Of a stretch of DNA of 64,000 nucleotides, positions 44,445 through 52,456 are shown piece after piece. Every line of letters starts with the position of its first letter. Position 1 is the stretch's first letter. Both the position numbers and the translations under genes were made by a program. The stretch is from contig JAHCJY010000003.1 in NCBI GenBank assembly GCA_026126065.1, forward strand, positions 186,001 to 250,000. Direction: 5' to 3'. The DNA comes from Bauldia sp. (GTDB taxonomy: Bacteria; Pseudomonadota; Alphaproteobacteria; Rhizobiales; Kaistiaceae). The notes under the pieces are model-generated. The model was given only the letters and a program-made list of their open reading frames with translations, had not been told where the DNA came from and did no database searches.

Positions 44445-45111
44445 TGCTTTCGCGCGGACTGGACCGGCGGTGACTGCCTCCGCCCATCCGCTCGAGGCCA
44501 GCCGTCCCGATGCACGGCCGTCGCGCGCCGAGGCTGAGGCCGCCGTGCGCGTCCTCATAAGGTGGGCCGGCGACGACCCGGCGAGGCCAGGCCTTCTCGA
44601 CACGCCCGATCGCGTGCTCCGGTCCTACGACGAGGCCTACGCCGGCTACGGCCGGGATCCGGCGCAGATCCTGGAAGCGGCATGCACCGGGGCGCTCGAC
44701 CAGGACATGATCGTGGTCCGCGGCATCCGTTTTGCCAGCCGTTCCGACCAGGACATGGCCCCGCTGGTTGGCGATGCGATGGTGGCCTACATTCCGGGCC
44801 GGCGCGTCGTGGACGCTGACGCACTCGGCCTTGCCGTGGACGCCCTGTCCCGCCGGCTGCAGAGTCCGGCCACCATGGCTTCCCTTCTCGCGTCGGCCCT
44901 CGACCGTTCGGTGCGGCCGGTCGGTGCAGCCGTACTGCTGCGGACCGTCCGGGTTGCGGCGCTGATGTCACGACGATCGACGGAGGACGCGGCAACGCTC
45001 GACGCGGCCTATACGGGAACCCTGTCCACGGCATCCCCCTGGCACGGGCGGCTCGCTTCGTTGATCATGAAGGAGCGGCCGATCAGGGTTGGCCCTTCGC
45101 GGGAACCGTGA
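44434..45111 (+). CDS. GTP cyclohydrolase I homologue lacking zinc ligands
   Basis: A 225-residue protein with the FolE fold signature: the N-terminal helix [16 protein letters not shown], the sheet [12 protein letters not shown] and D-A-L-S-R-R-L-Q. The metal and catalytic site is gone. Where FolE has S-C-E-H-H-L, this protein has R-S-D-Q-D-M, and the later H-x-C-M has A-A-L-M, so all three zinc ligands and the catalytic His are lost. It cannot be an ordinary FolE; it may bind a pterin or nucleotide, or be a structural subunit. GTG 44434 overlaps the cytochrome stop; GTG 44470 is an alternative start. Confidence 0.85.
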   Translation: MVPDAFARTGPAVTASAHPLEASRPDARPSRAEAEAAVRVLIRWAGDDPARPGLLDTPDRVLRSYDEAYAGYGRDPAQILEAACTGALDQDMIVVRGIRFASRSDQDMAPLVGDAMVAYIPGRRVVDADALGLAVDALSRRLQSPATMASLLASALDRSVRPVGAAVLLRTVRVAALMSRRSTEDAATLDAAYTGTLSTASPWHGRLASLIMKERPIRVGPSREP

Positions 45112-45173
45112 CACGATTGCCGGGCGGCGTGTCGGAGCACGCCGACGGAAGGTTCAGTGCAAGGGAGATAGCG

Positions 45174-45458
45174 ATGATGGTTGAACGCGACGAACGGGCA
45201 CCGGGGGAGCGGGAACTCTCGCTCGGGCTGATAGGCGGGACGTCGATCTGGCACTGGGTCATCGTCCTGGTGGTGGTGGTGCTGCTCTTCGGACGCGGCA
45301 AGATCTCCGGCATCATGGGCGATTTCGCCAAGGGGATCAAAAGCTTCAAGCGGAATCTGGCGGACGACGAGCCCTCTGCGATAGCCAAGCCGGCCGAGCG
45401 CGCTCCGGGGGCTCCGATGGACCCGGTCAGGGACCGGCAACCGACGCAGACAGGCTAG
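45174..45458 (+). CDS. tatA: Sec-independent translocase protein TatA (extra copy)
   Basis: A 94-residue TatA protein with the classical features: a hydrophobic helix [16 protein letters not shown] near 28-43, then [20 protein letters not shown], and an acidic, Pro-rich tail. The N-terminal 25 residues before the helix are longer than in housekeeping TatA. GGGAGATAG precedes the ATG at 45174. No tatB or tatC lies here, so it is a second TatA beside two Tat substrates, presumably dedicated to the large flavoproteins of the module. Confidence 0.93.
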   Translation: MMVERDERAPGERELSLGLIGGTSIWHWVIVLVVVVLLFGRGKISGIMGDFAKGIKSFKRNLADDEPSAIAKPAERAPGAPMDPVRDRQPTQTG

Positions 45459-45514
45459 ACGACGTCCGAAGGGTTTGCGCCGCCGCGTCCGGACGCGCGG
45501 CTCCCGTCTCGCGG

Positions 45515-46258
45515 CTACTTCGCGAGGCTCTTCGAAACGTGGCCGATGCACTCGAGCGCGACCGGATTGTCGACATACAGCGTCCGGTGGTCGAGATGCA
45601 TGATCCCGCCATCGCGGTACTCCGCCATGACCCGGCTGACATGGACTTCGCTCATGCCGACCACGGCGGCGATATCCTGTCGCCGGAGCGGGAAGGGATA
45701 GCTCGTCTTCCGGACCGGCAGTTCGCCGAGCCGGCTGAGAATCGACAGGACGAGATACGCCACCCGCTCGCGCCCCGATCCGAGGCCCACGACCGACAGC
45801 AGCGTCGCGAAGGCCTTTCCCTCATCCCAGGCCCCATCCTCGAGGGTGGTGCCGAGATCCGGGCGCCTGGTCAGGAGATCGTCGAGGTCGCGCGCCGTGA
45901 CCGAGAAGAGCGAGACCGGGGTCAGGGCGCTGATGGACAATCCGGAGAACGCCCGTTTGCGGAAGATGTGGGAGCACAGGTCGCCAGGAAGCATGATCCG
46001 CAAGATCTGACGCCCGAAGCCGGTTGTAATGGAGAGCGCTGCCCAGCCCTCGCAAAGTATACACAGGCCGCCATCGGGAAGAAGCGGAGGAGAGATGGTT
46101 GCTCCGGCCTCCATCTCGTAGTGAGACCCGTCGGTCTCATCCATGATATTCCGATTCAGCATTCGCCAAGGAGCTGAAGCATTACAGAATAGGGCGCCGT
46201 GTGCTGCGCAAGAATCGCAGGGCGGTCGACGCGAGATGACTGGAACTACGTCAGTCAA
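45515..46258 (-). CDS. Crp/Fnr-family regulator with N-terminal cysteine cluster (module B)
   Basis: A 247-residue paralogue of the regulator at 31785-32525. It carries C-D-S-C-A-A-H-G-A-L-F-C (Cys 14, 17 and 25) plus Cys 66 and 69, the barrel, the dimer helix, and the same recognition helix S-E-V-H-V-S-R. The start is a TTG at 46258, seven bases after GAGGA; it aligns with the ATG of the paralogue and gives the same length. The gene is convergent with tatA and closes the module B region. It may sense oxygen or redox state and bind the GTAACA palindromes. Confidence 0.92.
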   Translation of the reverse strand: MTDVVPVISRRPPCDSCAAHGALFCNASAPWRMLNRNIMDETDGSHYEMEAGATISPPLLPDGGLCILCEGWAALSITTGFGRQILRIMLPGDLCSHIFRKRAFSGLSISALTPVSLFSVTARDLDDLLTRRPDLGTTLEDGAWDEGKAFATLLSVVGLGSGRERVAYLVLSILSRLGELPVRKTSYPFPLRRQDIAAVVGMSEVHVSRVMAEYRDGGIMHLDHRTLYVDNPVALECIGHVSKSLAK

Positions 46259-46379
46259 GTGCCATTCCTCATGCAAGCGCTGGCAACATCTGAGGCAGTT
46301 CCCGGTACCGGGAGTCAAGGTCGATATTGACCGGCCTCCACCGAGTGGTCCGCGGAATGTTGGTTTTGGACCTTGAGCG

Positions 46380-46640
46380 CCATTCGGCATCAGCCGCACA
46401 AGCGGCCGAGCCGGGTCGCGCCGGTTGGTGACCCATGCCATGCAGATCCAGATCCGCCACACGGCGAGAAAGGGGTGGCGGCCCACACCGCCCCGCGAGC
46501 GTCGAGGCGCGCGATCAGGAAGTGCGACACCTCGGTGTGCGCGAAGACGAGCACGAGGTCAAAGAACGGCTCGACGAAACTGACTCGCGCTGCCCCGCTC
46601 GCTTCTGGCCCGAGGAGCCGCGCTTCATCGCAGTGCCTAT
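46380..46640 (-). pseudogene. Frameshifted N-terminal fragment of an LtrA-family membrane protein
   Basis: Two overlapping minus-strand frames each hold part of the low temperature requirement A (LtrA) signature. The first reads A-A-R-V-S-F-V-E-P-F-F-D-L-V-L-V-F-A-H-T and S-H-F-L-I-A-R-L-D-A-R-G-A-V-W-A-A; after a shift near 46475 the second continues L-A-V-W-R-I-W-I-C-M-A-W-V-T-N-R-R-D-P-A-R-P. Together they match the first 80-90 residues of LtrA; nothing follows, so this is a decayed remnant. It occupies the gap from 46259 to 46777, which otherwise has no gene and must also carry the promoter of the Fnr regulator. Confidence 0.7.
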
Positions 46641-46777
46641 TCCTCGGGATGGGACGCCGTCGATATCGCCGACGCTCGCCACCGTGTCGCGGCGAGGACG
46701 CCACCGTGACCTTCGCTCCGGGCCGGAGGCCTCGTCCTGAGCGACTGAACAACCGATCCCACTGGGGGCGGGGGCAG

Positions 46778-48268
46778 CTACCAGCTCTTCAGCGCGCGCA
46801 GTCGCGACGTCTTCTTCGTCTGGTGCTCCGCCATGCGCGAAAGCAGCCGGTCGAGGAGGGCGACCGCCTCCGCCGCATGCGGCCCCTTGTTCAGCATGAC
46901 GCACTCGGCACGGGCGGCCATCGCCGCATCGGTCATGTCGCCGCGGGTCGGGAGGCCGTGCTTGACGAGGCTTTCCAGGACCTGGGTGGCCCATACGACC
47001 GGCACCTGCGCGGCCTCGCACAGCCACAGAAGTTCCTCCTGCATCTCCGCCAGGCGTTCGAATCCGATCTCCACGGCAAGATCGCCGCGGGCGATCATCA
47101 CGCCGAAAGGCTGGCGTGACGCTGCCTGGACGATGATCTCCGGCAGGTGATGAACGCCGAGCGGCGTCTCGATCTTCGCGATCAGTCCGAGCTTGTGCCA
47201 GTCGCGCGGCCGCCGCGCCGCGAGTTCGTTCTGGAGGAGCACGACATCGTCCGCGCTCTGGACGAACGAGTAGCCCACGACGTCGGCGAGTTCGGCCACG
47301 GTGTCGAGGTGGGTCCGGTCGGTCTCCGTGAGCGCTGGAAGGCCAAGGTCGGATGCCGGGAAGTTCACGCCCTGCGCAGCCTTGATTTTCCCCCCGTTCT
47401 CGGGGGCATATCGCACCCTGACGAGGACCGCCTGCCCGTGCGCCTCCTCGATGACGCCGCCGAGTCTGCCGTCGTCGAGGAACACGGGCTCGCCCATCTT
47501 GAGCCGCGGAACGATGATGGGAGGCGTGCAGGTGGCCTGCAGCAGGTCGGACTGGACCTTCCTGCCGTCGGTCAGGAGAAATGCGTCTCCGCGTCGTAGG
47601 CGCCCGCCGTCCCGGCCCTCCCTCACCTTGCCGATCCGGCACTTCGGTCCGCCGAGGTCCATGACGATGACCGAGCGACGGCGGGCCTTGCGCGACGCCG
47701 TGCGGACGGCGTTCACCATCGCCCGCCAGTCCTCGGGGCCGTCATGGGCGCAATTGATGCGGAACACCTCCGTGCCGGCCGCGACGAGTTCCTGGACCGT
47801 CGCGGCGTTCTCGGCGTGCGACCGCGCCATCGTGACCATGATCCGGACCTGGCGGGCCTTGTTCCTCGGCGTTCCCAGAAGCGCGCGCGAGGCTGCGGAC
47901 AGCAGACGGTCGCCACGGAAGAAGGCCCGCGGCCGGGCGAAGTCCGGCCCGGCTTCCCCGACCATCGCAGCGAGCGCACCGGCCACCGCATCGAGATTGG
48001 CAAGGACCCGGGCCTCCAGCCGCCCGAGAGAGGACAGGCCGTAGGGCATGAGCTGGACCTGAAGGTCGCGGAGATCGAAGTGGCGAAGCGCGAGGTAGTG
48101 GGCGAAATTGAGGGCGCTCAGGCGGAACGGCCGATGCCCGATCCTGGGCCGCCACGAGCGGTAGAGCGCGCCACCGTCCGACGCGACCGCCTCCCGCACG
48201 GCCCGGACGCGCTGCAGTAGCTCCGCCGGCGATGGCTGGGCCGGTCGTGCGGCGCTCCCGTTCGTCAT
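46778..48268 (-). CDS. Pyruvate kinase family protein (no C-terminal domain)
   Basis: A 496-residue protein with a 145-residue N-terminal extension followed by a pyruvate kinase barrel: V-M-D-L-G-G-P-K-C-R, L-I-A-K-I-E-T-P-L-G-V, V-M-I-A-R-G-D-L-A-V-E and W-A-T-Q-V-L-E-S-L-V-x6-P-T-R. The usual C-terminal regulatory domain is missing, so it should not respond to sugar phosphates in the ordinary way. Lys replaces the residue equivalent to Glu117 and the K+ ligands Ser77 and Thr114 are not conserved, as in K+-independent enzymes. A FixK/FnrN-type box lies upstream, suggesting use at low oxygen. Confidence 0.88.
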   Translation of the reverse strand: MTNGSAARPAQPSPAELLQRVRAVREAVASDGGALYRSWRPRIGHRPFRLSALNFAHYLALRHFDLRDLQVQLMPYGLSSLGRLEARVLANLDAVAGALAAMVGEAGPDFARPRAFFRGDRLLSAASRALLGTPRNKARQVRIMVTMARSHAENAATVQELVAAGTEVFRINCAHDGPEDWRAMVNAVRTASRKARRRSVIVMDLGGPKCRIGKVREGRDGGRLRRGDAFLLTDGRKVQSDLLQATCTPPIIVPRLKMGEPVFLDDGRLGGVIEEAHGQAVLVRVRYAPENGGKIKAAQGVNFPASDLGLPALTETDRTHLDTVAELADVVGYSFVQSADDVVLLQNELAARRPRDWHKLGLIAKIETPLGVHHLPEIIVQAASRQPFGVMIARGDLAVEIGFERLAEMQEELLWLCEAAQVPVVWATQVLESLVKHGLPTRGDMTDAAMAARAECVMLNKGPHAAEAVALLDRLLSRMAEHQTKKTSRLRALKSW

Positions 48269-48327
48269 TCACGGCTCCGTCAATGGCTCCTCAACCCCAT
48301 CACTTGCAGCAAGGTGCCACGGCAGCC

Positions 48328-48341
48328 TTGATGACGGTCAA
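48328..48341. promoter_or_regulatory. FixK/FnrN-type box upstream of the pyruvate kinase homologue
   Basis: TTGATGACGGTCAA, an exact TTGA-N6-TCAA match, centred 67 bases before the start at 48268. Confidence 0.75.
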
Positions 48342-48542
48342 GGCCCCCCATCCTCCGGTGGAGGGGACGTCCCCATGTCACCAATTGGCTGTCACGGCCT
48401 TCCGCTGAATCGGTCCCCCGTCCGAACGCTGGGGCATTCTTCGGCAGCCTTCGCGCCAGCACGAAGTCGACGGCGAGGTTCATGTCGTTCCCGAGCAAGA
48501 CGCCATCTCGAAACCGGAAGGCCCGGCGTTGCAGCGGCGCAC

Positions 48543-49067
48543 CTATGGCGCGGCCCGCTCCGCAAGCTGCTCGCCCCACTTCCGGGCACGTTCCAGTTCA
48601 CCCGCTATCAGGACAGTGCGGTCGTCCTTCACGGCTACCCTGAACTGCTGGGGCTCATCGATCAGCTCGAACCCGGCGCGCCTGAACGCCTTCGCCTCTC
48701 CCTTGGCTGCCGATCCGCCCGAGAAGATGCCAAAGGACTCGACCGCGGTATCGAAGACGGCGGCCTTCGTGCCGGCTCCATCCACGACGCGGGCGAGCCA
48801 TTCGCGAACCCCGGTATCGCCCGACACCGGATCGATGCCCAGCTTGCGGGCTTGGGCACGGCCCGCCTCCCGCGTGGTTGGCCGGCTCATCGCCCAGGCG
48901 TGGGTTGGACCGCCGATGACGATGAGATCAAGCCCGGCAGCGCTTTCGGACGCACTGGCGATTTCGACCGTTTCGGTTTCGAACCGGGCGGCAAGCCCTT
49001 CGGCGATGGCCTCGGCGATCGCCTTGGTATTGCCGAAGATGGACTCATAGACGACACGAGCTTTCAT
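48543..49067 (-). CDS. Flavodoxin-like protein
   Basis: A 174-residue flavodoxin-fold protein. The FMN phosphate loop Y-E-S-I-F-G-N-T-K-A-I-A is near the N-terminus and the second loop G-G-P-T-H-A-W-A-M follows at about 60. This resembles stand-alone flavodoxin/nitric-oxide-synthase domain proteins of actinobacteria and rhizobia. It would carry electrons in the cytosol with bound FMN. The ATG at 49067 is chosen as the start of the first beta strand. A FixK/FnrN-type box is centred 63 bases upstream. Confidence 0.88.
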   Translation of the reverse strand: MKARVVYESIFGNTKAIAEAIAEGLAARFETETVEIASASESAAGLDLIVIGGPTHAWAMSRPTTREAGRAQARKLGIDPVSGDTGVREWLARVVDGAGTKAAVFDTAVESFGIFSGGSAAKGEAKAFRRAGFELIDEPQQFRVAVKDDRTVLIAGELERARKWGEQLAERAAP

Positions 49068-49122
49068 GACGGTACCCTTCGCGATGACGAAGATCATGAA
49101 AGCGAACCGGGAAGGGCCAGCA

Positions 49123-49136
49123 TTGACGCTGGTCAA
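49123..49136. promoter_or_regulatory. FixK/FnrN-type box upstream of the flavodoxin gene
   Basis: TTGACGCTGGTCAA, an exact TTGA-N6-TCAA match, centred 63 bases before the start at 49067. Confidence 0.75.
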
Positions 49137-49399
49137 GTCCGTATTGCGAATACGTCATCGCTGCGGCCAATGATGACGGACCGCAGGGCGATCGTCACGA
49201 CGACCCGCGACTTGCTTCCCGAATTCGGAGGCACCGCGCCCGTCCGGAGCGGCGCTCGCAGACGAGCCATGCTTCCGTTTCCGGGGAGCCACGCTCCTCC
49301 GAGCCGGACTGTCCGACGACCAACCCTTATCTGTTACCTAGGATGTTGTCTGAGCCCCTGCCAGGCGGGGGAGGGCTGCAGCTAAGTCATTGAAAAAAT

Positions 49400-49476
49400 T
49401 GGCGCGCCCGAAGAGATTCGAACTCCTGACCCTCAGATTCGTAGTCTGATGCTCTATCCAGCTGAGCTACGGGCGC
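49400..49476 (-). tRNA. tRNA-Arg (anticodon ACG)
   Basis: The minus strand folds into a full cloverleaf. The acceptor stem GCGCCCG pairs with CGGGCGC, the D arm is GCTC-AGCTGGATA-GAGC, the anticodon stem TCAGA/TCTGA encloses CTACGAA (anticodon ACG), and the T loop is TTCGAAT. The CCA end is encoded at 49402-49400. A run of six T follows on the transcript. No integrase or duplicated 3' end was seen beside it. Confidence 0.95.
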
Positions 49477-49573
49477 CTTGCCGACGAAGCGGCGATGCCG
49501 CGCGGCAGGCCGCGCAGCGGCGGCATAGGTACTGGCTGGGGCGGGCGATTGCAAGGCGGGTTTGCGGCATGCG

Positions 49574-50992
49574 TCAGGCTGCGCCGGCGCGGCCGGTGCG
49601 GGCGGCGAAATCGATCGGGCGGTCGGGGATCGTCATGCGGAAGATCGAGCCGGCGCCGGCTGCGGGAACGAGGTCGATTTCCCCCCCGTGCGCACGGATC
49701 AGTTCGGCCGAGATCGCCAGGCCGAGGCCCGTTCCTCCCGGCTTGGCCGAGCCCTGGAAGGGCTGGAACAGATGCTCACGGGCCATGGCCGGCACGCCGG
49801 GCCCCGTATCGCGCACCTCGATCGTCACCACGCCGCCGGCCCGCCGCGCATCGACCGTGAGGCGGCGGATGAGGGCGAGGTCGCCGCTGCCCTCCATTGC
49901 CTCGATGGCGTTCCGGCACAAATTCATCAGGACGCGGAACAGATGGTCCGGGTCTGCGTCCACTTCGAGCGATGGCGGGACGTGGTTCTCCCAGGCAATC
50001 GCGGGATGGTTTTCAAGGTTCAGCACCTGCGCCACCTCCTCGACGACGACGCCGAGCCGCACGAGCCGCCGGTCGGGCGCGGCCTCCAGCGGCTTGCCGT
50101 AGGTGAGCGTCGCCTGGGCGAAATTGATCGCCCGGTCGAGCGCTGCGATCAATTTCGGCGCGAAACGCTGCACCGCGGGGTCGGGGAGGGCGCTGATGCG
50201 ATCGGAGAAGAGCTGCGCCGACGCCAGCATGTTGCGGAGGTCATGGCTGATCTTCGACACCGCGAGGCCGAGCTCGGCGAGGCGGCGCTGCTGCTGCAGC
50301 GTGTTCCGGAGGTCCGTCTCCATCTTGGCGAGACGCTCCTCCGCCACGCCGAACTCGTCGGTGCGCCGGCTCGGGCGGATGATCCGCGAAGCGTCTTCGG
50401 GCGCTGCCGTGAAGGTCACCATGTTCTGCGACATCCGCCGCATCGGCCGCACGAACATCCGTTGCAGCGCGATGAACACCAGCGCGCCGGTGAGCGCCGA
50501 CAGGATCAGCGTCACCCAGATCGAGTTGACCGAATAGGCCAGCATCGCGGCGCGCAGATCGTCGTCCACCATGATCAGCTCGAGTTCGCCGCCGGCCGGC
50601 GTCGTGTCCACCACGCGCAGCATGCGGTCGCCGCCGAAGAACAGCGTCTGGAGCGCATCCCTTATGTTGCCGAGTACCGAGGGCTGGCGAAGGTCGGTGA
50701 ACTGGTCGATCTGGCTCGGCATCGTCGAGGAGGAGGCGATGAGCCGGCTGATACCGCCCTGGCGGATGGCGATGGCGTCGGCGCCGACCTGGGCGAGAAG
50801 CTGGTCCTGGATGGCGCGCGGCACCTCCATCACGTCGCTGGCGGTCAGCACGATGCTCGCCGCCGAGGCGGTCGCCAGCCGGTCCCCCAGCCAGGAGATG
50901 CGGAAGTTGGCGATCGCCGGCACGTAGATCAGCACCTGGCTCGCCATCACGAAGACCGCCGTGAGGGCCAGGAGCTTGACCGACAGCCCCAC
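49574..50992 (-). CDS. Sensor histidine kinase
   Basis: A membrane histidine kinase of at least 472 residues. A first helix (about 7-30), a periplasmic sensor region of 120 residues and a second helix (about 155-180) are followed by a HAMP-like linker, the phosphorylation box K-I-S-H-D-L-R-N-M-L, the N box N-L-C-R-N-A-I-E-A-M, and G boxes D-T-G-P-G-V-P and G-G-T-G-L-G-L-A-I. The start shown is GTG 50992; a CTG at 51046 preceded by AAGGAC would add 18 residues and fits related proteins. No response regulator is adjacent. Confidence 0.92.
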   Translation of the reverse strand: MGLSVKLLALTAVFVMASQVLIYVPAIANFRISWLGDRLATASAASIVLTASDVMEVPRAIQDQLLAQVGADAIAIRQGGISRLIASSSTMPSQIDQFTDLRQPSVLGNIRDALQTLFFGGDRMLRVVDTTPAGGELELIMVDDDLRAAMLAYSVNSIWVTLILSALTGALVFIALQRMFVRPMRRMSQNMVTFTAAPEDASRIIRPSRRTDEFGVAEERLAKMETDLRNTLQQQRRLAELGLAVSKISHDLRNMLASAQLFSDRISALPDPAVQRFAPKLIAALDRAINFAQATLTYGKPLEAAPDRRLVRLGVVVEEVAQVLNLENHPAIAWENHVPPSLEVDADPDHLFRVLMNLCRNAIEAMEGSGDLALIRRLTVDARRAGGVVTIEVRDTGPGVPAMAREHLFQPFQGSAKPGGTGLGLAISAELIRAHGGEIDLVPAAGAGSIFRMTIPDRPIDFAARTGRAGAA

Positions 50993-51130
50993 GCGGACGC
51001 GGCGCGGCGGCTTTTCGGGCAGGGGTGAAGTGGCGGTTTCGCTCAGGGCGTTCCGTCCTTGCGGCCGCGAGCCTGTCTGCCAAGTATTCTGGGCGCAACC
51101 CCGCGGCGGGTCAAATTGCGACCGCCGGCG

Positions 51131-52009
51131 TCAGGTATCGCCGGCGACAAGGCGTTCGCGTGCGAGCCTGCGCCGACGGTACCACCAGTGCACGATCACC
51201 GGGACGAGCGCGAGAAGCGCGACGACGAAGCCCGTCAGGACCGACGGCGACGAGAACACCGACACCGAGACCTCACAGGTGCCGGCATCGGCGCACCCCG
51301 GATTGGCCCTCTCCTGCGCGGCGACGATGTCGTCGAGGGCGGCGCCGAAGAAGGCGAAGCTCACCGTCCACGGCAGGAGGCCGATCGTGGTTGCGATGAC
51401 GAAGGTTGGAACGCCGACGCCGAAGATCGCCGGCAGCGCGTTCGACGCCCAATACGGCATTACCGGAATGAGGCGCAGTACGATGAGGAGCGAGAAGGCG
51501 TTCTCGCGAAAGCCCTCGGCGATCGCGTTGATCCGCGGGCCGAGTTGCGCCATGCGCCGCCGCGTCCAGCCGGCCAGCGACGTTCGCGCCACGAGGAATA
51601 CGCCGAGCGATCCCAGGACGGCGCCGGCCGTGGTGATGAGGCCGCCGACGAGGCCGCCGAACATGATGCCGCCGACGATGGTGAAGACCGATCCCCCCGG
51701 CACCGAGAAGACCACGGCCAGCATGTAGATTCCGACATAGGCAGCCGTGGCGAACGCGGGCTGGTCCTCGACGAATCGCACCAGCACGCCGCGGGCGCGG
51801 ATGATGTTGGACAGCGAGAGGTAGTCGCCGACGCCGAAGGCGAATGCCGCGATTCCGACCACGACGATCAGGACGAGGGGACTCCAGCGGAGCACGACCG
51901 ACAGCGGGCCGCGGCGCACGCTTTCCTCGGCCGCGATCACGGCCTCTGCCGCTGCTTCGGCAGCCGCAATCGCATCGACGGCATCGTTCGGAGGCGAGGG
52001 CTTGGTCAT
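51131..52009 (-). CDS. TVP38/TMEM64 family membrane protein
   Basis: A 292-residue TVP38 family protein with an Ala/Glu-rich N-terminal arm of 30 residues. The core motifs are V-F-S-V-P-G-G-S-V-F-T-I-V-G-G-I-M-F-G and L-R-L-I-P-V-M-P-Y-W-A-S-N-A-L-P-A, in five or six helices, with a basic C-terminal tail. It probably acts in membrane lipid handling, like the second TVP38 gene at 10248, from which it differs in sequence. It faces away from the rpmH operon. Confidence 0.9.
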   Translation of the reverse strand: MTKPSPPNDAVDAIAAAEAAAEAVIAAEESVRRGPLSVVLRWSPLVLIVVVGIAAFAFGVGDYLSLSNIIRARGVLVRFVEDQPAFATAAYVGIYMLAVVFSVPGGSVFTIVGGIMFGGLVGGLITTAGAVLGSLGVFLVARTSLAGWTRRRMAQLGPRINAIAEGFRENAFSLLIVLRLIPVMPYWASNALPAIFGVGVPTFVIATTIGLLPWTVSFAFFGAALDDIVAAQERANPGCADAGTCEVSVSVFSSPSVLTGFVVALLALVPVIVHWWYRRRRLARERLVAGDT

Positions 52010-52123
52010 TGCGGAACTTCAACGTCACAGGGTGGCGTTCGATGCCCGCGCCCTTGGCGCCAGCATAGCGCGTGCCCATCTGAGGTCGATAGGCGGGACA
52101 TCGTGTCACGACTTCCGTTTGCA

Positions 52124-52152
52124 TTGACCTTGTGGAGCCGGTTCCGTATAAG
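52124..52152 (+). promoter_or_regulatory. Sigma-70 promoter of rpmH-rnpA-yidC
   Basis: TTGACC (52124-52129), a 17-base spacer and TATAAG (52147-52152) form a near-consensus housekeeping promoter about 130 bases before rpmH, as expected for a strong ribosomal protein promoter. Confidence 0.75.
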
Positions 52153-52283
52153 CCGGCCGCGAAAGGCGCGGCTGCCCGGCGGCCGCCTGCCCATGCCCCT
52201 TTCCGGGGCGCCGGGCTGGGCCTTTCGCAATCTTGGATCGACGGACCGGGTACGGACCGCGAGCACGCGGGAGCGAACGAACA

Positions 52284-52418
52284 ATGAAGCGGACCTATCA
52301 GCCCAGCAAGCTCGTGCGGAAGCGCCGGCACGGCTTCCGTTCGCGCATGGCCACCGTCGGCGGCCGCAGCGTGATCAACAACCGCCGCGCGCACGGCCGC
52401 AAGCGCCTCTCGGCCTGA
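52284..52418 (+). CDS. rpmH: 50S ribosomal protein L34
   Basis: A 44-residue ribosomal protein L34, intact from [11 protein letters not shown] through [10 protein letters not shown]. It is part of the large ribosomal subunit. A good promoter lies 130 bases upstream, and rnpA follows after 38 bases. A longer in-frame start upstream is not used by this family. Confidence 0.98.
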   Translation: MKRTYQPSKLVRKRRHGFRSRMATVGGRSVINNRRAHGRKRLSA

Positions 52419-52456
52419 GACCGGCGCCCGGCGCACCCGATTCACGGAGCGCCGCC

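Noticed and set aside
44434..45111. Active GTP cyclohydrolase I (folE)
   Set aside because: All zinc ligands and the catalytic His are replaced, so the gene symbol was withheld.
49400..49476. tRNA-Arg as an integration site
   Set aside because: No integrase gene and no repeat of the tRNA end were seen nearby.
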